This document shows positions 53,120 to 62,259 of a stretch of DNA of 64,000 bases, piece after piece (the first letter of the stretch is position 1; every line of letters starts with the position of its first letter). The translations under genes and the position numbers were made by a program. The notes beneath the pieces were generated by a model. The model saw only the letters and a program-made list of their open reading frames with translations. It ran no database searches and was not told the origin of the DNA. Source of the stretch: an uncultured Alphaproteobacteria bacterium (lineage in GTDB: Bacteria; Pseudomonadota; Alphaproteobacteria; RF32; CAG-239); assembly GCA_934273635.1 (NCBI GenBank), contig CAKQSV010000003.1:62001-126000 (forward strand). The letters run 5' to 3'.

Positions 53120-53893
53120 ATGACTTTACCCTATTCCACACTGACTTTTGCCGAGAAATTTGTTTGTCAATACGAGCATATTAAAGTTCCCGCCGCCCCG
53201 TTGAGTATTTTATATATTCACGGATTATCATCCAACCCATGGGGTAAAAAACCTGAATCGGTCAAAGCTCTGGCTCAACAACTCGGACTCAATTTTTTCC
53301 GTTTTGAACTGGCCGGACACGGTATAGACAGCCATAATTATGACGACACCTGTCTTGATGTGTGGAAACATCAGATTTTAGATATTATAGAACATCAAAT
53401 TCGCGGAGATGTTATTTTGGTCGGGCACTGTATCGGCGGTTGGGCGGCCTTGCTAGCGGTCATTGATTGCCCTGACAAAATCAAAGGGTTGGTCTGTTCT
53501 TCAACTTCTCCGAATCTGTACAAATTACTGATGAGTCAAGCCACGCCGGCGCAAAAGCAAGAACTTGACACCAATGGTAAAATCACCGTCGGTATCGAGC
53601 GGATGTCGTTTACTTTCACCCAAAAATTTATGGACTGCGCTGCCGCCAACGCCTTGACCGAAAGAGAGGTCATTCCTGTCACCTGCCCCGTACATTTGCT
53701 ACAAGGTATGCAAGACACATTTATCGACTGGCGCATTGTTTTGAAGTTAGCCGCCAAACTCGCGACCTCTGACGTGACCACCAAATTGTTGAAAAGCACC
53801 AATCACCATATTCAAAAACCGGCTGACTTGCAAGAAATCAACCGGTCGGTCACAGAAATTGTCAGGACTGTTTTTCCTCAACTCGTTTTTTGA
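53120..53893 (+). CDS. Alpha/beta hydrolase
   Basis: A 257-residue protein. The oxyanion-hole region is ILYIHGLSSNPWGKK, and the nucleophile elbow is GHCIGGWAAL, with Cys in the place of the usual Ser (GxSxG), so it may be a Cys-nucleophile or non-catalytic variant. The His is in TNHHIQKP near the C-terminus. GAGG precedes the ATG at 53120; a GTG at 53081 is less likely. Substrate unknown. The 3' end overlaps the DUF6898-like gene on the other strand. Confidence 0.8.
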   Translation: MTLPYSTLTFAEKFVCQYEHIKVPAAPLSILYIHGLSSNPWGKKPESVKALAQQLGLNFFRFELAGHGIDSHNYDDTCLDVWKHQILDIIEHQIRGDVILVGHCIGGWAALLAVIDCPDKIKGLVCSSTSPNLYKLLMSQATPAQKQELDTNGKITVGIERMSFTFTQKFMDCAAANALTEREVIPVTCPVHLLQGMQDTFIDWRIVLKLAAKLATSDVTTKLLKSTNHHIQKPADLQEINRSVTEIVRTVFPQLVF

Positions 53894-54050
53894 GAATATA
53901 ACTGAGTTTTTGCAACGCCTGATACTGCATTTGCTGTTCTGTCAAACCGCGCGGCACGACGACCACCGCCTCGGTTTGGGTCTCAGGCTCAATCGCGCAA
54001 ACCTTCATATAAGCCCCTTGCGCCACATATTCAAAATAAACCTCTGACAT
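53862..54050 (-). CDS. DUF6898-like small protein
   Basis: A 62-residue protein; the pattern VYFEY...VKVCAIEPETQTEAVVV and the ending QKLSYILKKR match the short conserved alphaproteobacterial DUF6898 family, from memory. It has no membrane segment. It lies 7 nt downstream of parC, the usual neighbourhood, and converges with the hydrolase gene, overlapping by 32 nt. Function unknown. Confidence 0.7.
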   Translation of the reverse strand: MSEVYFEYVAQGAYMKVCAIEPETQTEAVVVVPRGLTEQQMQYQALQKLSYILKKRVEEKQS

Positions 54051-54057
54051 TAGCCAC

Positions 54058-56286
54058 TTATTTGAAAAATTTGTTGGTTTTCAAAAAGCCAAACGGCACC
54101 AGCTTGCCGACTTGTCCGCGATGCCCAAGCCATGTCAGCAATTCGGTCTCGGTTTTGGTGCTGCTGTTCTTGTCAAACACAAACCCCTCTTCTTTTTTGA
54201 AAATTTGCATATCAGACAAGCCGCCGTCTTTATATTTTTGCAAAGCCACACCACGACCACGCGCCATAGTCGGAATTTCTTCAATCGGGAAAATCAACAA
54301 CTTACGGTTTTCGCCAACTATCGCCATCATATCGCCGGTAATTTTTTGACAGAACATTGCCGTTTCGCCATCCGCCAAATTCATAATCTTGCGACCATTG
54401 CGGGTTTGCGCCATCAGGTGATTTTCATCAACGACAAAACCATGTCCGGAGGTGGAGGCAATCACATAGTTTGCCTTAGGCTCAAACGCAAACATGGCGC
54501 AAATATTGTCATTGTTGCCCAAATCAATCATCAAACGCAACGGCTGACCAAAACCGCGACCGCTCGGAATATCACACGCCGAAAGGTTGAAAAACTTGCC
54601 GGAGGTGTCAAACAACACGATTTTATCGGTTGTCTGCGCGTGAATTGCCAGTTGCAAAGCGTCATCGTCCTTAAACTTGAACTCGTCGCTCAAAGACACA
54701 TGCCCTTTCATACAACGTATCCAGCCCTTTTGCGACAAGATAACCGTTATCGGCTCTTTCTCAACGCAAATTTCCAACGGCACTTCCACATCTTCGGAGA
54801 TTTCCGCAAACTCGGTGCGACGGCGACCCAGAGCCGTTTTTTTGCCGAACTTTTCTTTAATCTGGCGAATTTCATCCGAGACCGCCGCCCAACGTTTGCC
54901 CTCATCGGACAACAAAGCCTCGAGCTGCTCTTTTTCTGCCTCAAGGTCGGCATATTCTTGACGAATTTCAGCCTCTTCCAACTTGCGCAGGCTACGCAGT
55001 TTCATATTCAAAATCGCTTCCGCCTGATTCTCAGTCAGACTAAACTTGGCCATCATACAGGCTTTAGCGTCATCTTCTTCGCGGATAATACGAATAATCT
55101 CATCCAAATTCAGGTAAGCAATCAAATATCCCGATAAAATCTCAAGCCGCGCGTTAATTTTATCAAGTCTAAACTGAACACGGCGCAGCAACACGTTGAT
55201 TCGGTGTATTAAAAATTCGTGTAAAACTTCTTTAATCGCCATCACTCTGGGCACGCCGTCAGAGTCAAGAACGTTCATATTCATACTGAACCGAACTTCC
55301 AACTCCGTCTGCTTAAACAAATGTTCCATAAGCAGGTTTGCGTCAACCGCGCGGTTTTTGGGTTCTAAGACAATACGAACATCTTGCGCCGACTCATCAC
55401 GCACATCGCTCAGCATCGGCACTTTTTTGTCGTTCAGCAAGGTTGCGATACGCTCTATCAGCTTGGATTTCACCACCTGATACGGAATTTCCTTCACCAC
55501 AATCTGATATTGTCCGTGACCTAAATCTTCAGTCTCCCACTTGGCGCGAATACGAAAATAGCCCTTGCCTTGAATATAGTTGTTCAAGATAGTGCTGAAA
55601 TTATCAACAATCACACCACCGGTCGGAAAATCCGGTCCTTTTAAACGACGCACCAACGGCTCGTTCTCGCAATCGGGCTTTTCAATCAAATAAAGCAGCG
55701 CGTCGCAAACTTCGCTCAAATTATGCGGCGGAATATTGGTCGCCATACCGACGGCAATACCTGTTGAGCCATTGCACAACAGGTTCGGCACCAGTGACGG
55801 CATAACCACCGGCTCGGACTCTTCGCCGTCATAAGTATCCATAAAATCAACGGCGTTTTCGTTTAAGCCCTCCATCATCGCAATGGCAAACTCGGTCAAC
55901 CGTGCTTCGGTGTAACGCATGGCGGCGGCACCGTCACCATCGATATTACCAAAGTTGCCCTGCCCGTCCACCAATGGATAACGCACTGAAAAATCCTGTG
56001 CCAAACGCACCATTGCGCCATAAACGGCACTATCGCCGTGCGGGTGATATTTACCGATAACATCGCCGACCACGCGCGCGCATTTCTTAAAACTTGACTT
56101 TGGGTCAAGGTGCAGTTGGCGCATGGCGTAAAGCAACCGGCGGTGCACAGGCTTTAGTCCGTCGCGAACATCGGGCAACGAACGAGCCACGATGGTTGAC
56201 ATTGCATAAGACAAATAGCGGCTGCTCAGCTCTTCAGCCATACGGACATCTCTGATTTTTTCGGCGACGGCGGTATTTTCGGTCAT
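54058..56286 (-). CDS. parC: DNA topoisomerase IV subunit A
   Basis: A 742-residue type IIA topoisomerase subunit. Conserved YAMSTIVARSLPDVRDGLKP opens the breakage-reunion domain; the catalytic Tyr is Y125 in AAMRYTEARL. The C-terminal region lacks the GyrA box QRRGGKG, so ParC rather than GyrA. In the quinolone pocket the motif is HPHGDSAVYG (S86), with Gly at position 90 where most homologues carry an acidic residue. It decatenates chromosomes with ParE, which is not in the window. The order is kdsA-recO-parC-DUF6898, with a gap of 22 nt to recO. Confidence 0.94.
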   Translation of the reverse strand: MTENTAVAEKIRDVRMAEELSSRYLSYAMSTIVARSLPDVRDGLKPVHRRLLYAMRQLHLDPKSSFKKCARVVGDVIGKYHPHGDSAVYGAMVRLAQDFSVRYPLVDGQGNFGNIDGDGAAAMRYTEARLTEFAIAMMEGLNENAVDFMDTYDGEESEPVVMPSLVPNLLCNGSTGIAVGMATNIPPHNLSEVCDALLYLIEKPDCENEPLVRRLKGPDFPTGGVIVDNFSTILNNYIQGKGYFRIRAKWETEDLGHGQYQIVVKEIPYQVVKSKLIERIATLLNDKKVPMLSDVRDESAQDVRIVLEPKNRAVDANLLMEHLFKQTELEVRFSMNMNVLDSDGVPRVMAIKEVLHEFLIHRINVLLRRVQFRLDKINARLEILSGYLIAYLNLDEIIRIIREEDDAKACMMAKFSLTENQAEAILNMKLRSLRKLEEAEIRQEYADLEAEKEQLEALLSDEGKRWAAVSDEIRQIKEKFGKKTALGRRRTEFAEISEDVEVPLEICVEKEPITVILSQKGWIRCMKGHVSLSDEFKFKDDDALQLAIHAQTTDKIVLFDTSGKFFNLSACDIPSGRGFGQPLRLMIDLGNNDNICAMFAFEPKANYVIASTSGHGFVVDENHLMAQTRNGRKIMNLADGETAMFCQKITGDMMAIVGENRKLLIFPIEEIPTMARGRGVALQKYKDGGLSDMQIFKKEEGFVFDKNSSTKTETELLTWLGHRGQVGKLVPFGFLKTNKFFK

Positions 56287-56308
56287 TATAAATTGTATCC
56301 TAAAAAAG

Positions 56309-57028
56309 CTAATCTAAATTCAAATTTTCAAGCAAATTAGCACGGTTGGACGGGAATTTCAAGTAATGTGTTCTAAAAAAGTTTTTATGGAGGAAAAACT
56401 CTGTCATCCGCAACAGATTTTTCATCTCTTTGGCTTTGGGGTGATGATTATTGTCTAAAATAAACTGCGGATAAGCATATAACCGATTGCGATACGGCAA
56501 GCCGATTTCTTCACAAACGGCCTTACCGGTGCGCGGCGATACATATTTGAGGTTTTCATAACTGCCGGTCACCGAGCATTTTTCCAAATCAAGCGCAATA
56601 CCCAAAAACGACATCAAGTAAAACTCAAAAAAGCAATAATTAGCAAGCCAGTTCACCTCGTTGATGCAGCTAAAAAAATCTTCAACATAAGTAAACAGCT
56701 TTTCAATCGGTTGAGCCTCGGGCATTGCCTCGTTGCACAAGGCGCAAAACGCCGACAGCGCCGACAGTTTGGCTGAATCTTGCATAAAACACGCCGCTCC
56801 GGCCAATGCCAGCTCTACCTGAAAGCTCCACATATTTTCTTCAACGCGGGTATAAGCCTCCACCGTCACGCGATTGCCGATTTGATAAATTCCCAAATTT
56901 TTTTTGGTTAGGCAGTTTTTAACATAACCCACCATTTTACCGTGCTCTTTGGTGAGCACGGTAAGAATAAGCGACTTTTCGCCATGGCGGCGGAGATTGA
57001 TGATATACCCTTCGTCACTAATAATCAT
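56309..57028 (-). CDS. recO: DNA repair protein RecO
   Basis: A 239-residue protein: an N-terminal OB-fold (SDEGYIINLRRHGEKSLILT) and a helical C-terminal part (CALCNEAMPEAQP; YVSPRTGKAVCEEIGLPY). RecO loads RecA onto SSB-coated DNA with RecR. Its start overlaps the kdsA end by 11 nt, so it is co-transcribed with kdsA. The zinc-finger cysteines of the family are only partly visible. Confidence 0.9.
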   Translation of the reverse strand: MIISDEGYIINLRRHGEKSLILTVLTKEHGKMVGYVKNCLTKKNLGIYQIGNRVTVEAYTRVEENMWSFQVELALAGAACFMQDSAKLSALSAFCALCNEAMPEAQPIEKLFTYVEDFFSCINEVNWLANYCFFEFYLMSFLGIALDLEKCSVTGSYENLKYVSPRTGKAVCEEIGLPYRNRLYAYPQFILDNNHHPKAKEMKNLLRMTEFFLHKNFFRTHYLKFPSNRANLLENLNLD

Positions 57029-57860
57029 GGATGCGAGATTTGTTTACCTCATCAAACGCCATTAAGTCGGAAATGACTTTTTCCATATCTTTCAAAGCGA
57101 TAGTGTTTGGACCATCGGATAACGCTTTGTCAGGGTTTTCGTGCGTTTCCATAAACACGGCAGCCACGCCGACAGCAACGGCCGCGCGCGCCAACACCGG
57201 CGCAAACTCTCGCTGACCGCCGGAACAGCCGCCCAAGCCTCCCGGTTGTTGCACCGAGTGGGTGGCATCAAAAATCACCGGACAACCGGTATCTTTGGCC
57301 ATTTCGGGGAACGAGCGCATATCCGTCACCAAAGTGTTGTAGCCAAAACTGGTGCCGCGTTCAGTCAAACAAACGTTAAAGTTGCCGGAATCTTCGGCTT
57401 TTTTAACCAGATTTTTAACATCCCAAGGCGCTAAAAACTGTCCTTTTTTAATGTTCAAAACCTTACCGGTCTTAGCGGCGGCAACGACCAAATCTGTCTG
57501 ACGGCACAAAAACGCCGGAATCTGCAACATATCAACATGCTGCGCCACAACAGCACACTGCTCTTTTTCGTGAACATCGGTCACAATCGGACAATGATAA
57601 AGTTTTTTAATCTCGTCAAAAGTCTTCATCCCCTCATCAATTCCAACACCGCGCGGACCATTGATTGAGGTGCGGTTGGCTTTGTCAAACGAGGCTTTGA
57701 AAATATACTTCACGCCGAGCTTGTTGGTCAGTTCAACCATTTTTCCGGCCAAATCAACCGCGTGCTGATGGCTCTCAATTTGGCAGGGACCGGCAATAAT
57801 AGCGATGGGCAAATGATTGCCGATTTGAAAATTGCCGATCTTGATTGTTCTTTGTTCCAT
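57018..57860 (-). CDS. kdsA: 3-deoxy-8-phosphooctulonate synthase (Kdo-8-P synthase)
   Basis: A 280-residue enzyme that condenses phosphoenolpyruvate and arabinose-5-phosphate, the entry to Kdo for LPS. Family motifs: AGPCQIESHQHAVDLA, FKASFDKANRTS, CLTERGTSFGYNTLVTDM, and FDATHSVQQPGG. GGATAA precedes the ATG. It is the first gene of kdsA-recO-parC. It marks an LPS-bearing outer membrane. Confidence 0.96.
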   Translation of the reverse strand: MEQRTIKIGNFQIGNHLPIAIIAGPCQIESHQHAVDLAGKMVELTNKLGVKYIFKASFDKANRTSINGPRGVGIDEGMKTFDEIKKLYHCPIVTDVHEKEQCAVVAQHVDMLQIPAFLCRQTDLVVAAAKTGKVLNIKKGQFLAPWDVKNLVKKAEDSGNFNVCLTERGTSFGYNTLVTDMRSFPEMAKDTGCPVIFDATHSVQQPGGLGGCSGGQREFAPVLARAAVAVGVAAVFMETHENPDKALSDGPNTIALKDMEKVISDLMAFDEVNKSRIHDY

Positions 57861-58000
57861 AATGTTATCCTTATGTTGTTAAATTTTTGATAGGGTCATC
57901 ATAGCAAAATTTAACTTTCGCGCAATCAAACACTCAATTTAATTCACAGCCCGTAAGAAGAAGCAGTCCTGATTTATATTGACTCCTTTATTGAATCTGG

Positions 58001-58075
58001 ATTGCCACACCCTATTGGGTTCGCAATGACGTATCTGGGGTAACGTGCCCTAACCTCTCTGATAATTTAGAGAGG
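58001..58075. repeat. Palindromic interspersed-repeat-like sequence
   Basis: ATTGC-ACCC-tatt-GGGT-GCAAT forms a cruciform (58001-58027), embedded in the frequently seen motif ATTGCCAC...CGCAATGACG; a second hairpin CCTCTCT/AGAGAGG lies at 58054-58075. An ORF of 68 aa across it is judged spurious. This gap between kdsA and the HEXXH gene holds only this and the terminator. Confidence 0.5.
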
Positions 58076-58111
58076 GAATAAACATTGGTGGAGAATTTTT
58101 TAATAAACACA

Positions 58112-58149
58112 CAAAAAACCCCGAGGTGGAAACAAGCCGCCACGGGGTT
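58112..58149 (-). terminator. Terminator of the HEXXH orphan gene
   Basis: On the minus strand, a stem AACCCCGTGGCGG/CCACCTCGGGGTT (mismatches in the middle) is followed by six T. Confidence 0.8.
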
Positions 58150-58154
58150 AATTG

Positions 58155-59171
58155 TTAAATCATTTTCATGCGGAACACATCTATGCGTCGGCGCAACCAA
58201 TACAGCTTGCGACGCCAACCGGAAACCGGCTTGTGTTTTGCCAAAATGTCTTTGTGAACATCATCACCGCACTGGAACGAACGCTGAGCCAGTTTTTCAA
58301 CATCGTTGAGCAACAGTTGGCGACCATAACCATCGCAGAAGCCCCACAAGTTCTTAAACTCAGCCTCGCTCACATAGAACAAAGCCTCGCTCAACTCATC
58401 GGTCAGATAAAACTTCTGCTGCGGCAACACCACAAGAGTTTGCTCTGTCTGGCAAAAATCCTTCAACTCTGCCAATGATGACACCACATACGGAGACACG
58501 AACTCATCTTGCCCCTCCGCATCAAAAATGCTCAAAAAGCAACGACTGGCATACGCGTTATACTTTGCATCATCAGCGTCTGTCACCAACACCAATGTGA
58601 CTGACTGCTGCGCATAAGTCGCGCGCACACAACTGCACAACTCCATTGCTATACCCCATGAAGCACTGTCGCTCACCAATACGGCAACGACCGACACCGG
58701 TTTAATCACGCGGTCAATCTCCATGCCCGAGAAATACAAACTTAAATTCTCGGAACACAGCAACGGAATATTAAACAGCTCCGGACGAACAATCTTGATA
58801 TTTTTGCCCAACTTTTGAGCAAACACTTTCAACTGTCCCTGCAACCACTCGCCGCAAACGACCAAACTCTCATCTTTGACAAAAGCATTCATCATACGAT
58901 GAGTCACACCAACCTTTTGGGCTGAAGTACCGCCATTGCTTCTCTCACACTCACGTTCAGTCCACAAACTGCGGATGCTGTTGACCTCAACCTTGTGACC
59001 GTAAGCCTCGGAAACATAATGTGCAATCTCATGAGCGGCATTTTCATACGACTTGCCCTGCTCATAATAAACACACTCAATTTTCTCACTCAAGTTAGGA
59101 AAAATCCAACAAGATTTCAGCGGACGAGAATTCAACTCGTAAACACTCTGAGCTAATTTTTTTAATTTCAT
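58155..59171 (-). CDS. Unknown protein with N-terminal HEXXH motif
   Basis: A 338-residue protein. Residues 47-51 read HEIAH (HEXXH, zinc-metalloprotease-like), followed by YVSEAYGH with another His at 59. The rest (VVAVLVSDSASWGIAMELCS, QSVTLVLVTDADDAKYNAYAS) has alternating strands and helices with nine cysteines or so and a basic C-terminus (WRRKLYWLRRRIDVFRMKMI). No family was recognised, and no signal peptide. The single motif may be coincidental. It has a terminator downstream and a weak ribosome site (AAAGAT). Confidence 0.7.
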   Translation of the reverse strand: MKLKKLAQSVYELNSRPLKSCWIFPNLSEKIECVYYEQGKSYENAAHEIAHYVSEAYGHKVEVNSIRSLWTERECERSNGGTSAQKVGVTHRMMNAFVKDESLVVCGEWLQGQLKVFAQKLGKNIKIVRPELFNIPLLCSENLSLYFSGMEIDRVIKPVSVVAVLVSDSASWGIAMELCSCVRATYAQQSVTLVLVTDADDAKYNAYASRCFLSIFDAEGQDEFVSPYVVSSLAELKDFCQTEQTLVVLPQQKFYLTDELSEALFYVSEAEFKNLWGFCDGYGRQLLLNDVEKLAQRSFQCGDDVHKDILAKHKPVSGWRRKLYWLRRRIDVFRMKMI

Positions 59172-59252
59172 ATCTTTTTTGTAATAATTAAGTGAATAAT
59201 AATTTTATCAAGGGCGCATTGTAGCCTTTTTTTGTCAAATTTCAAGCATTTT

Positions 59253-60902
59253 TTACAACAATCTGCTTTGCTTGATAGCGGCCGCAATAAACGACACAAA
59301 CAGCGGGTGCGGCGCAAACGGCTTAGACTTAAGCTCGGGGTGGAACTGCACACCCACAAACCACGGATGATCTTTGCGTTCCACAATCTCGGGCAGCTTG
59401 CCATCCGGCGATTTACCGACCACAAACATCCCGTTATCGTTCAAAACTTTTTCATAACTCAAGTTCACTTCATAGCGGTGACGGTGACGTTCGGAAATCA
59501 TCTCTGTGCCGTAAATTTCTTGAACCAAAGAGCCCTCACTCAAACGACAAGGATATGCACCCAAACGCATAGTGCCGCCCAAATCTCCGTCCTTGCAACG
59601 AATCTCCTTAGCGCCTTCTTTGTCCCACTCGGTCATCAAGCCGACAACCGGCTCGCAATCCGCGCCAAACTCGGTGGTATTGGCGTTTTTGACCCCTGCC
59701 AAATGGCGCATGGTCTCAATAACCGCCATTTGCATACCAAAACAGATGCCCAAAAACGGAATCTTGTGCTCGCGGGCATATTCAATCGCCGCGATTTTTC
59801 CCTCTGTTCCACGGTGTCCGAAACCTCCGGGGACTAAAATGGCGCTGACATCATTTAAATGCGCCGCGGCGCCGTCTTTTTCGATATCCTCGCTGTCAAT
59901 CCACTTAATTTTAACCTTATATTTGTTGGCAATACCACCGTGCGTTAAAGCCTCGCCCAACGACTTATAAGCCTCAAGCAACTGCATATATTTACCAACC
60001 ACCGCGACCTTGACCGTGCCTTCGGGATTGCGCAACACATCAACAATATGACGCCATTTGCTCAAATCGGCCGGCTGACTGCAATCAATGCCGAAATGCT
60101 TGCAAACCTGCTTGTCCATCCCCTCTTCCGAATAAGAAATCGGCACTTGATAAATGCTGTCGGCATCGCGGGCGGTAATCACGTTTTCTTCACGGATGTT
60201 GCAGAATAAAGCAATTTTGCGCTTTTCGTTTTGCGGAATATCGCAACAGCAACGGCACAACAACATATCGGGCTGAATACCGTATTCCTGCAATTTTTTT
60301 ACCGAGTGTTGCGTCGGTTTGGTTTTTAACTCGCCGGCAGTCGGAATATATGGCAGCAAGGTTACATGAATAAACATCGCGCGCTCACGACCCAAGTCAT
60401 ACGCCACCTGACGAATAGCCTCCAGATAAGGCTGACCTTCAATATCACCAACCGTACCGCCGATTTCGCACAACACAAAATCTTCATCGGTAATATCTGA
60501 TAAAATAAAATCTTTTATCTCATTAGTCACATGCGGCACAACCTGTATTGTCGCGCCCAGATAGTCGCCGTGTCTTTCTTTGTCAATCACACGCTGATAA
60601 ATCTTGCCGGTGGTCACGCTGTCGGTCTTTTTGGCAGGCACGCCCGAAAAACGCTCATAGTGCCCCAAGTCCAAATCGGCCTCCGTACCGTCATCCGTCA
60701 CAAAAACCTCGCCATGCTGATAAGGGCTCATTGTTCCGGGGTCGACGTTGAGGTAAGGATCGAGCTTGCGCAACCGAACCTTAAAACCGCGACTCTGCAA
60801 AACAGACGCCAACGATGCCGACGCCAAACCCTTGCCAAGCGAAGAAACCACGCCGCCGGTGATAAAAATAAATTTTGCTTTGTTATCATGTATATCAGTC
60901 AT
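59253..60902 (-). CDS. pyrG: CTP synthase
   Basis: A 549-residue enzyme that makes CTP from UTP, ATP and glutamine. The synthase domain opens KFIFITGGVVSSLGKGLASA; the glutaminase domain has LGICFGMQMAVIE with the nucleophile Cys, and the His-Glu of GVQFHPELKSKPF. AAGGA precedes the ATG. It follows secG on the same strand after a terminator-like hairpin. The last residues reach 59253, close to the HEXXH gene start region. Confidence 0.97.
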   Translation of the reverse strand: MTDIHDNKAKFIFITGGVVSSLGKGLASASLASVLQSRGFKVRLRKLDPYLNVDPGTMSPYQHGEVFVTDDGTEADLDLGHYERFSGVPAKKTDSVTTGKIYQRVIDKERHGDYLGATIQVVPHVTNEIKDFILSDITDEDFVLCEIGGTVGDIEGQPYLEAIRQVAYDLGRERAMFIHVTLLPYIPTAGELKTKPTQHSVKKLQEYGIQPDMLLCRCCCDIPQNEKRKIALFCNIREENVITARDADSIYQVPISYSEEGMDKQVCKHFGIDCSQPADLSKWRHIVDVLRNPEGTVKVAVVGKYMQLLEAYKSLGEALTHGGIANKYKVKIKWIDSEDIEKDGAAAHLNDVSAILVPGGFGHRGTEGKIAAIEYAREHKIPFLGICFGMQMAVIETMRHLAGVKNANTTEFGADCEPVVGLMTEWDKEGAKEIRCKDGDLGGTMRLGAYPCRLSEGSLVQEIYGTEMISERHRHRYEVNLSYEKVLNDNGMFVVGKSPDGKLPEIVERKDHPWFVGVQFHPELKSKPFAPHPLFVSFIAAAIKQSRLL

Positions 60903-60924
60903 ATTCAGTCCTTGGATTTAAAGT

Positions 60925-60957
60925 GACAAGGGCACCTTTGAGAAAAGGTGCCCTTAA
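60925..60957 (-). terminator. Hairpin between secG and pyrG
   Basis: An 11-bp perfect stem AAGGGCACCTT/AAGGTGCCCTT on the minus strand, about 22 nt after the secG stop. The T-run after it is short, so it may be an attenuator or partial terminator in the secG-pyrG unit. Confidence 0.65.
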
Positions 60958-60978
60958 CTATGTGATTGGGATTATTCA

Positions 60979-61302
60979 TTATTCGCCGGCTACCGGTGCG
61001 CTCGGAGCGCTTGGTTCTGCGGGCGCGGATTGCGCCGCCGGTGTTTCTAAGATTGAGGTTGCTTTGGGCGCTGCCGATTTATAAAGCAAAGACAAAGCAA
61101 TAGCCGCCAAAAAGAACAACGTTGCCAAAACGGAAGTCAATTTGGTTAAAAAGTTGCCGGTGCCGCGAGCGCTAAAGATTGAACTTGCGCCACTGCCGCC
61201 GCCCAAACCATTAAGCGCACCGCCTGATGAGCGTTGCATCAGGATAACGGCAACCAAAAAAATGGCCACCAACAAATAAAACACGAGTAAAACTGTTTCC
61301 AT
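60979..61302 (-). CDS. secG: Protein translocase subunit SecG
   Basis: A 107-residue protein: membrane segments at about residues 3-22 and 55-73, with the family linker MQRSSGGALNGLGGGSGASSIFSARGTGNFLTKLT split across residues 23-57. The tail is Ala/Pro-rich. AAGGAATAAGG precedes the ATG. It assists SecYE in protein export. It lies between tpiA and pyrG, as in many proteobacteria. Confidence 0.93.
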   Translation of the reverse strand: METVLLVFYLLVAIFLVAVILMQRSSGGALNGLGGGSGASSIFSARGTGNFLTKLTSVLATLFFLAAIALSLLYKSAAPKATSILETPAAQSAPAEPSAPSAPVAGE

Positions 61303-61348
61303 ACCTTATTCCTTTCTTTGAGGTGCACTATAAAACGGATTTATAAAA

Positions 61349-62110
61349 TTAGCAACCCGCATTTTCAGCAATACCCAAGAAATCTGCCGTCTTAAGGCTG
61401 GCGCCGCCGATTAAGGCACCGTCGACATCAGGCAAAGACAAAAATTCTTTGGCATTGGAAGGTTTAACCGAACCGCCATACAAAATGCGCATTTTATTGG
61501 CGTTGCCCTTGCCCAACTTTTTGGCCAGGGCTTTACGGACAGCGGCGTGAACATCTTCAACATCTTGAGCGGTCGGCGTTTTGCCGGTGCCGATAGCCCA
61601 CACAGGCTCATAAGCGATAACCGTATTCGCGGCGGTAGCGCTTTCAGGAACCGAACCCAAAATCTGCGAAGTGCAAACCTCGATGGTTTTACCGGCGTCT
61701 CTCTGTGCCTCGGTCTCGCCGATGCAAATAATTGCCTTTAAGCCCTGTTCGTGAGCGGCAACAGTTTTTTTGCTGACCAACTCATCGGTCTCGCCATGGT
61801 CGGCGCGGCGCTCGGAGTGACCTAAGATAACATAGGTGCAACCGATTTCTTTGAGCATTACCGGACTGATGTCACCGGTATGAGCGCCTTTTTCGGTGAA
61901 ATGGCAATCTTGCGCGCCCAACGCAACCTTAGCGCCACGCAAGGCTTTTTTGACAGATGTCAAAAGCGTGAACGGCGGGCAGACCAAAAACTCGCACTCC
62001 CATTTGCCTTTAGCTTTAACGCCGGCGGCAATGCCTTTGGCCAATTCAACACCGTCCGCGAGCAATCCGTTCATTTTCCAGTTTCCTGCAATCAAGATTT
62101 TTCTTGCCAT
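61349..62110 (-). CDS. tpiA: Triosephosphate isomerase
   Basis: A 253-residue TIM barrel enzyme of glycolysis. Catalytic residues visible: K12 in GNWKMN, H98 in ILGHSERR, and E168 in AYEPVWAIGTG. AGAGG precedes the ATG. It is the first gene of tpiA-secG, divergent from ppiD. Confidence 0.97.
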   Translation of the reverse strand: MARKILIAGNWKMNGLLADGVELAKGIAAGVKAKGKWECEFLVCPPFTLLTSVKKALRGAKVALGAQDCHFTEKGAHTGDISPVMLKEIGCTYVILGHSERRADHGETDELVSKKTVAAHEQGLKAIICIGETEAQRDAGKTIEVCTSQILGSVPESATAANTVIAYEPVWAIGTGKTPTAQDVEDVHAAVRKALAKKLGKGNANKMRILYGGSVKPSNAKEFLSLPDVDGALIGGASLKTADFLGIAENAGC

Positions 62111-62259
62111 TTTATTATCCTCTGTAAAATTAAATTAACGTCCTTTTTCGTCTTGATAGCATAGCTTAAAAAACTTTTCAACACGAATATTTATGAGATT
62201 GCATATCTTGTAAAAATGCCCCATAATCACCGCAGAATTTTGATAATGGGAATAAATAA

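Noticed and set aside
54112..55137. 341-residue plus-strand ORF over parC
   Set aside because: Antisense shadow of ParC.
58012..58218. 68-residue minus-strand ORF downstream of kdsA
   Set aside because: It spans a palindromic repeat and a terminator; no ribosome site or coding pattern.
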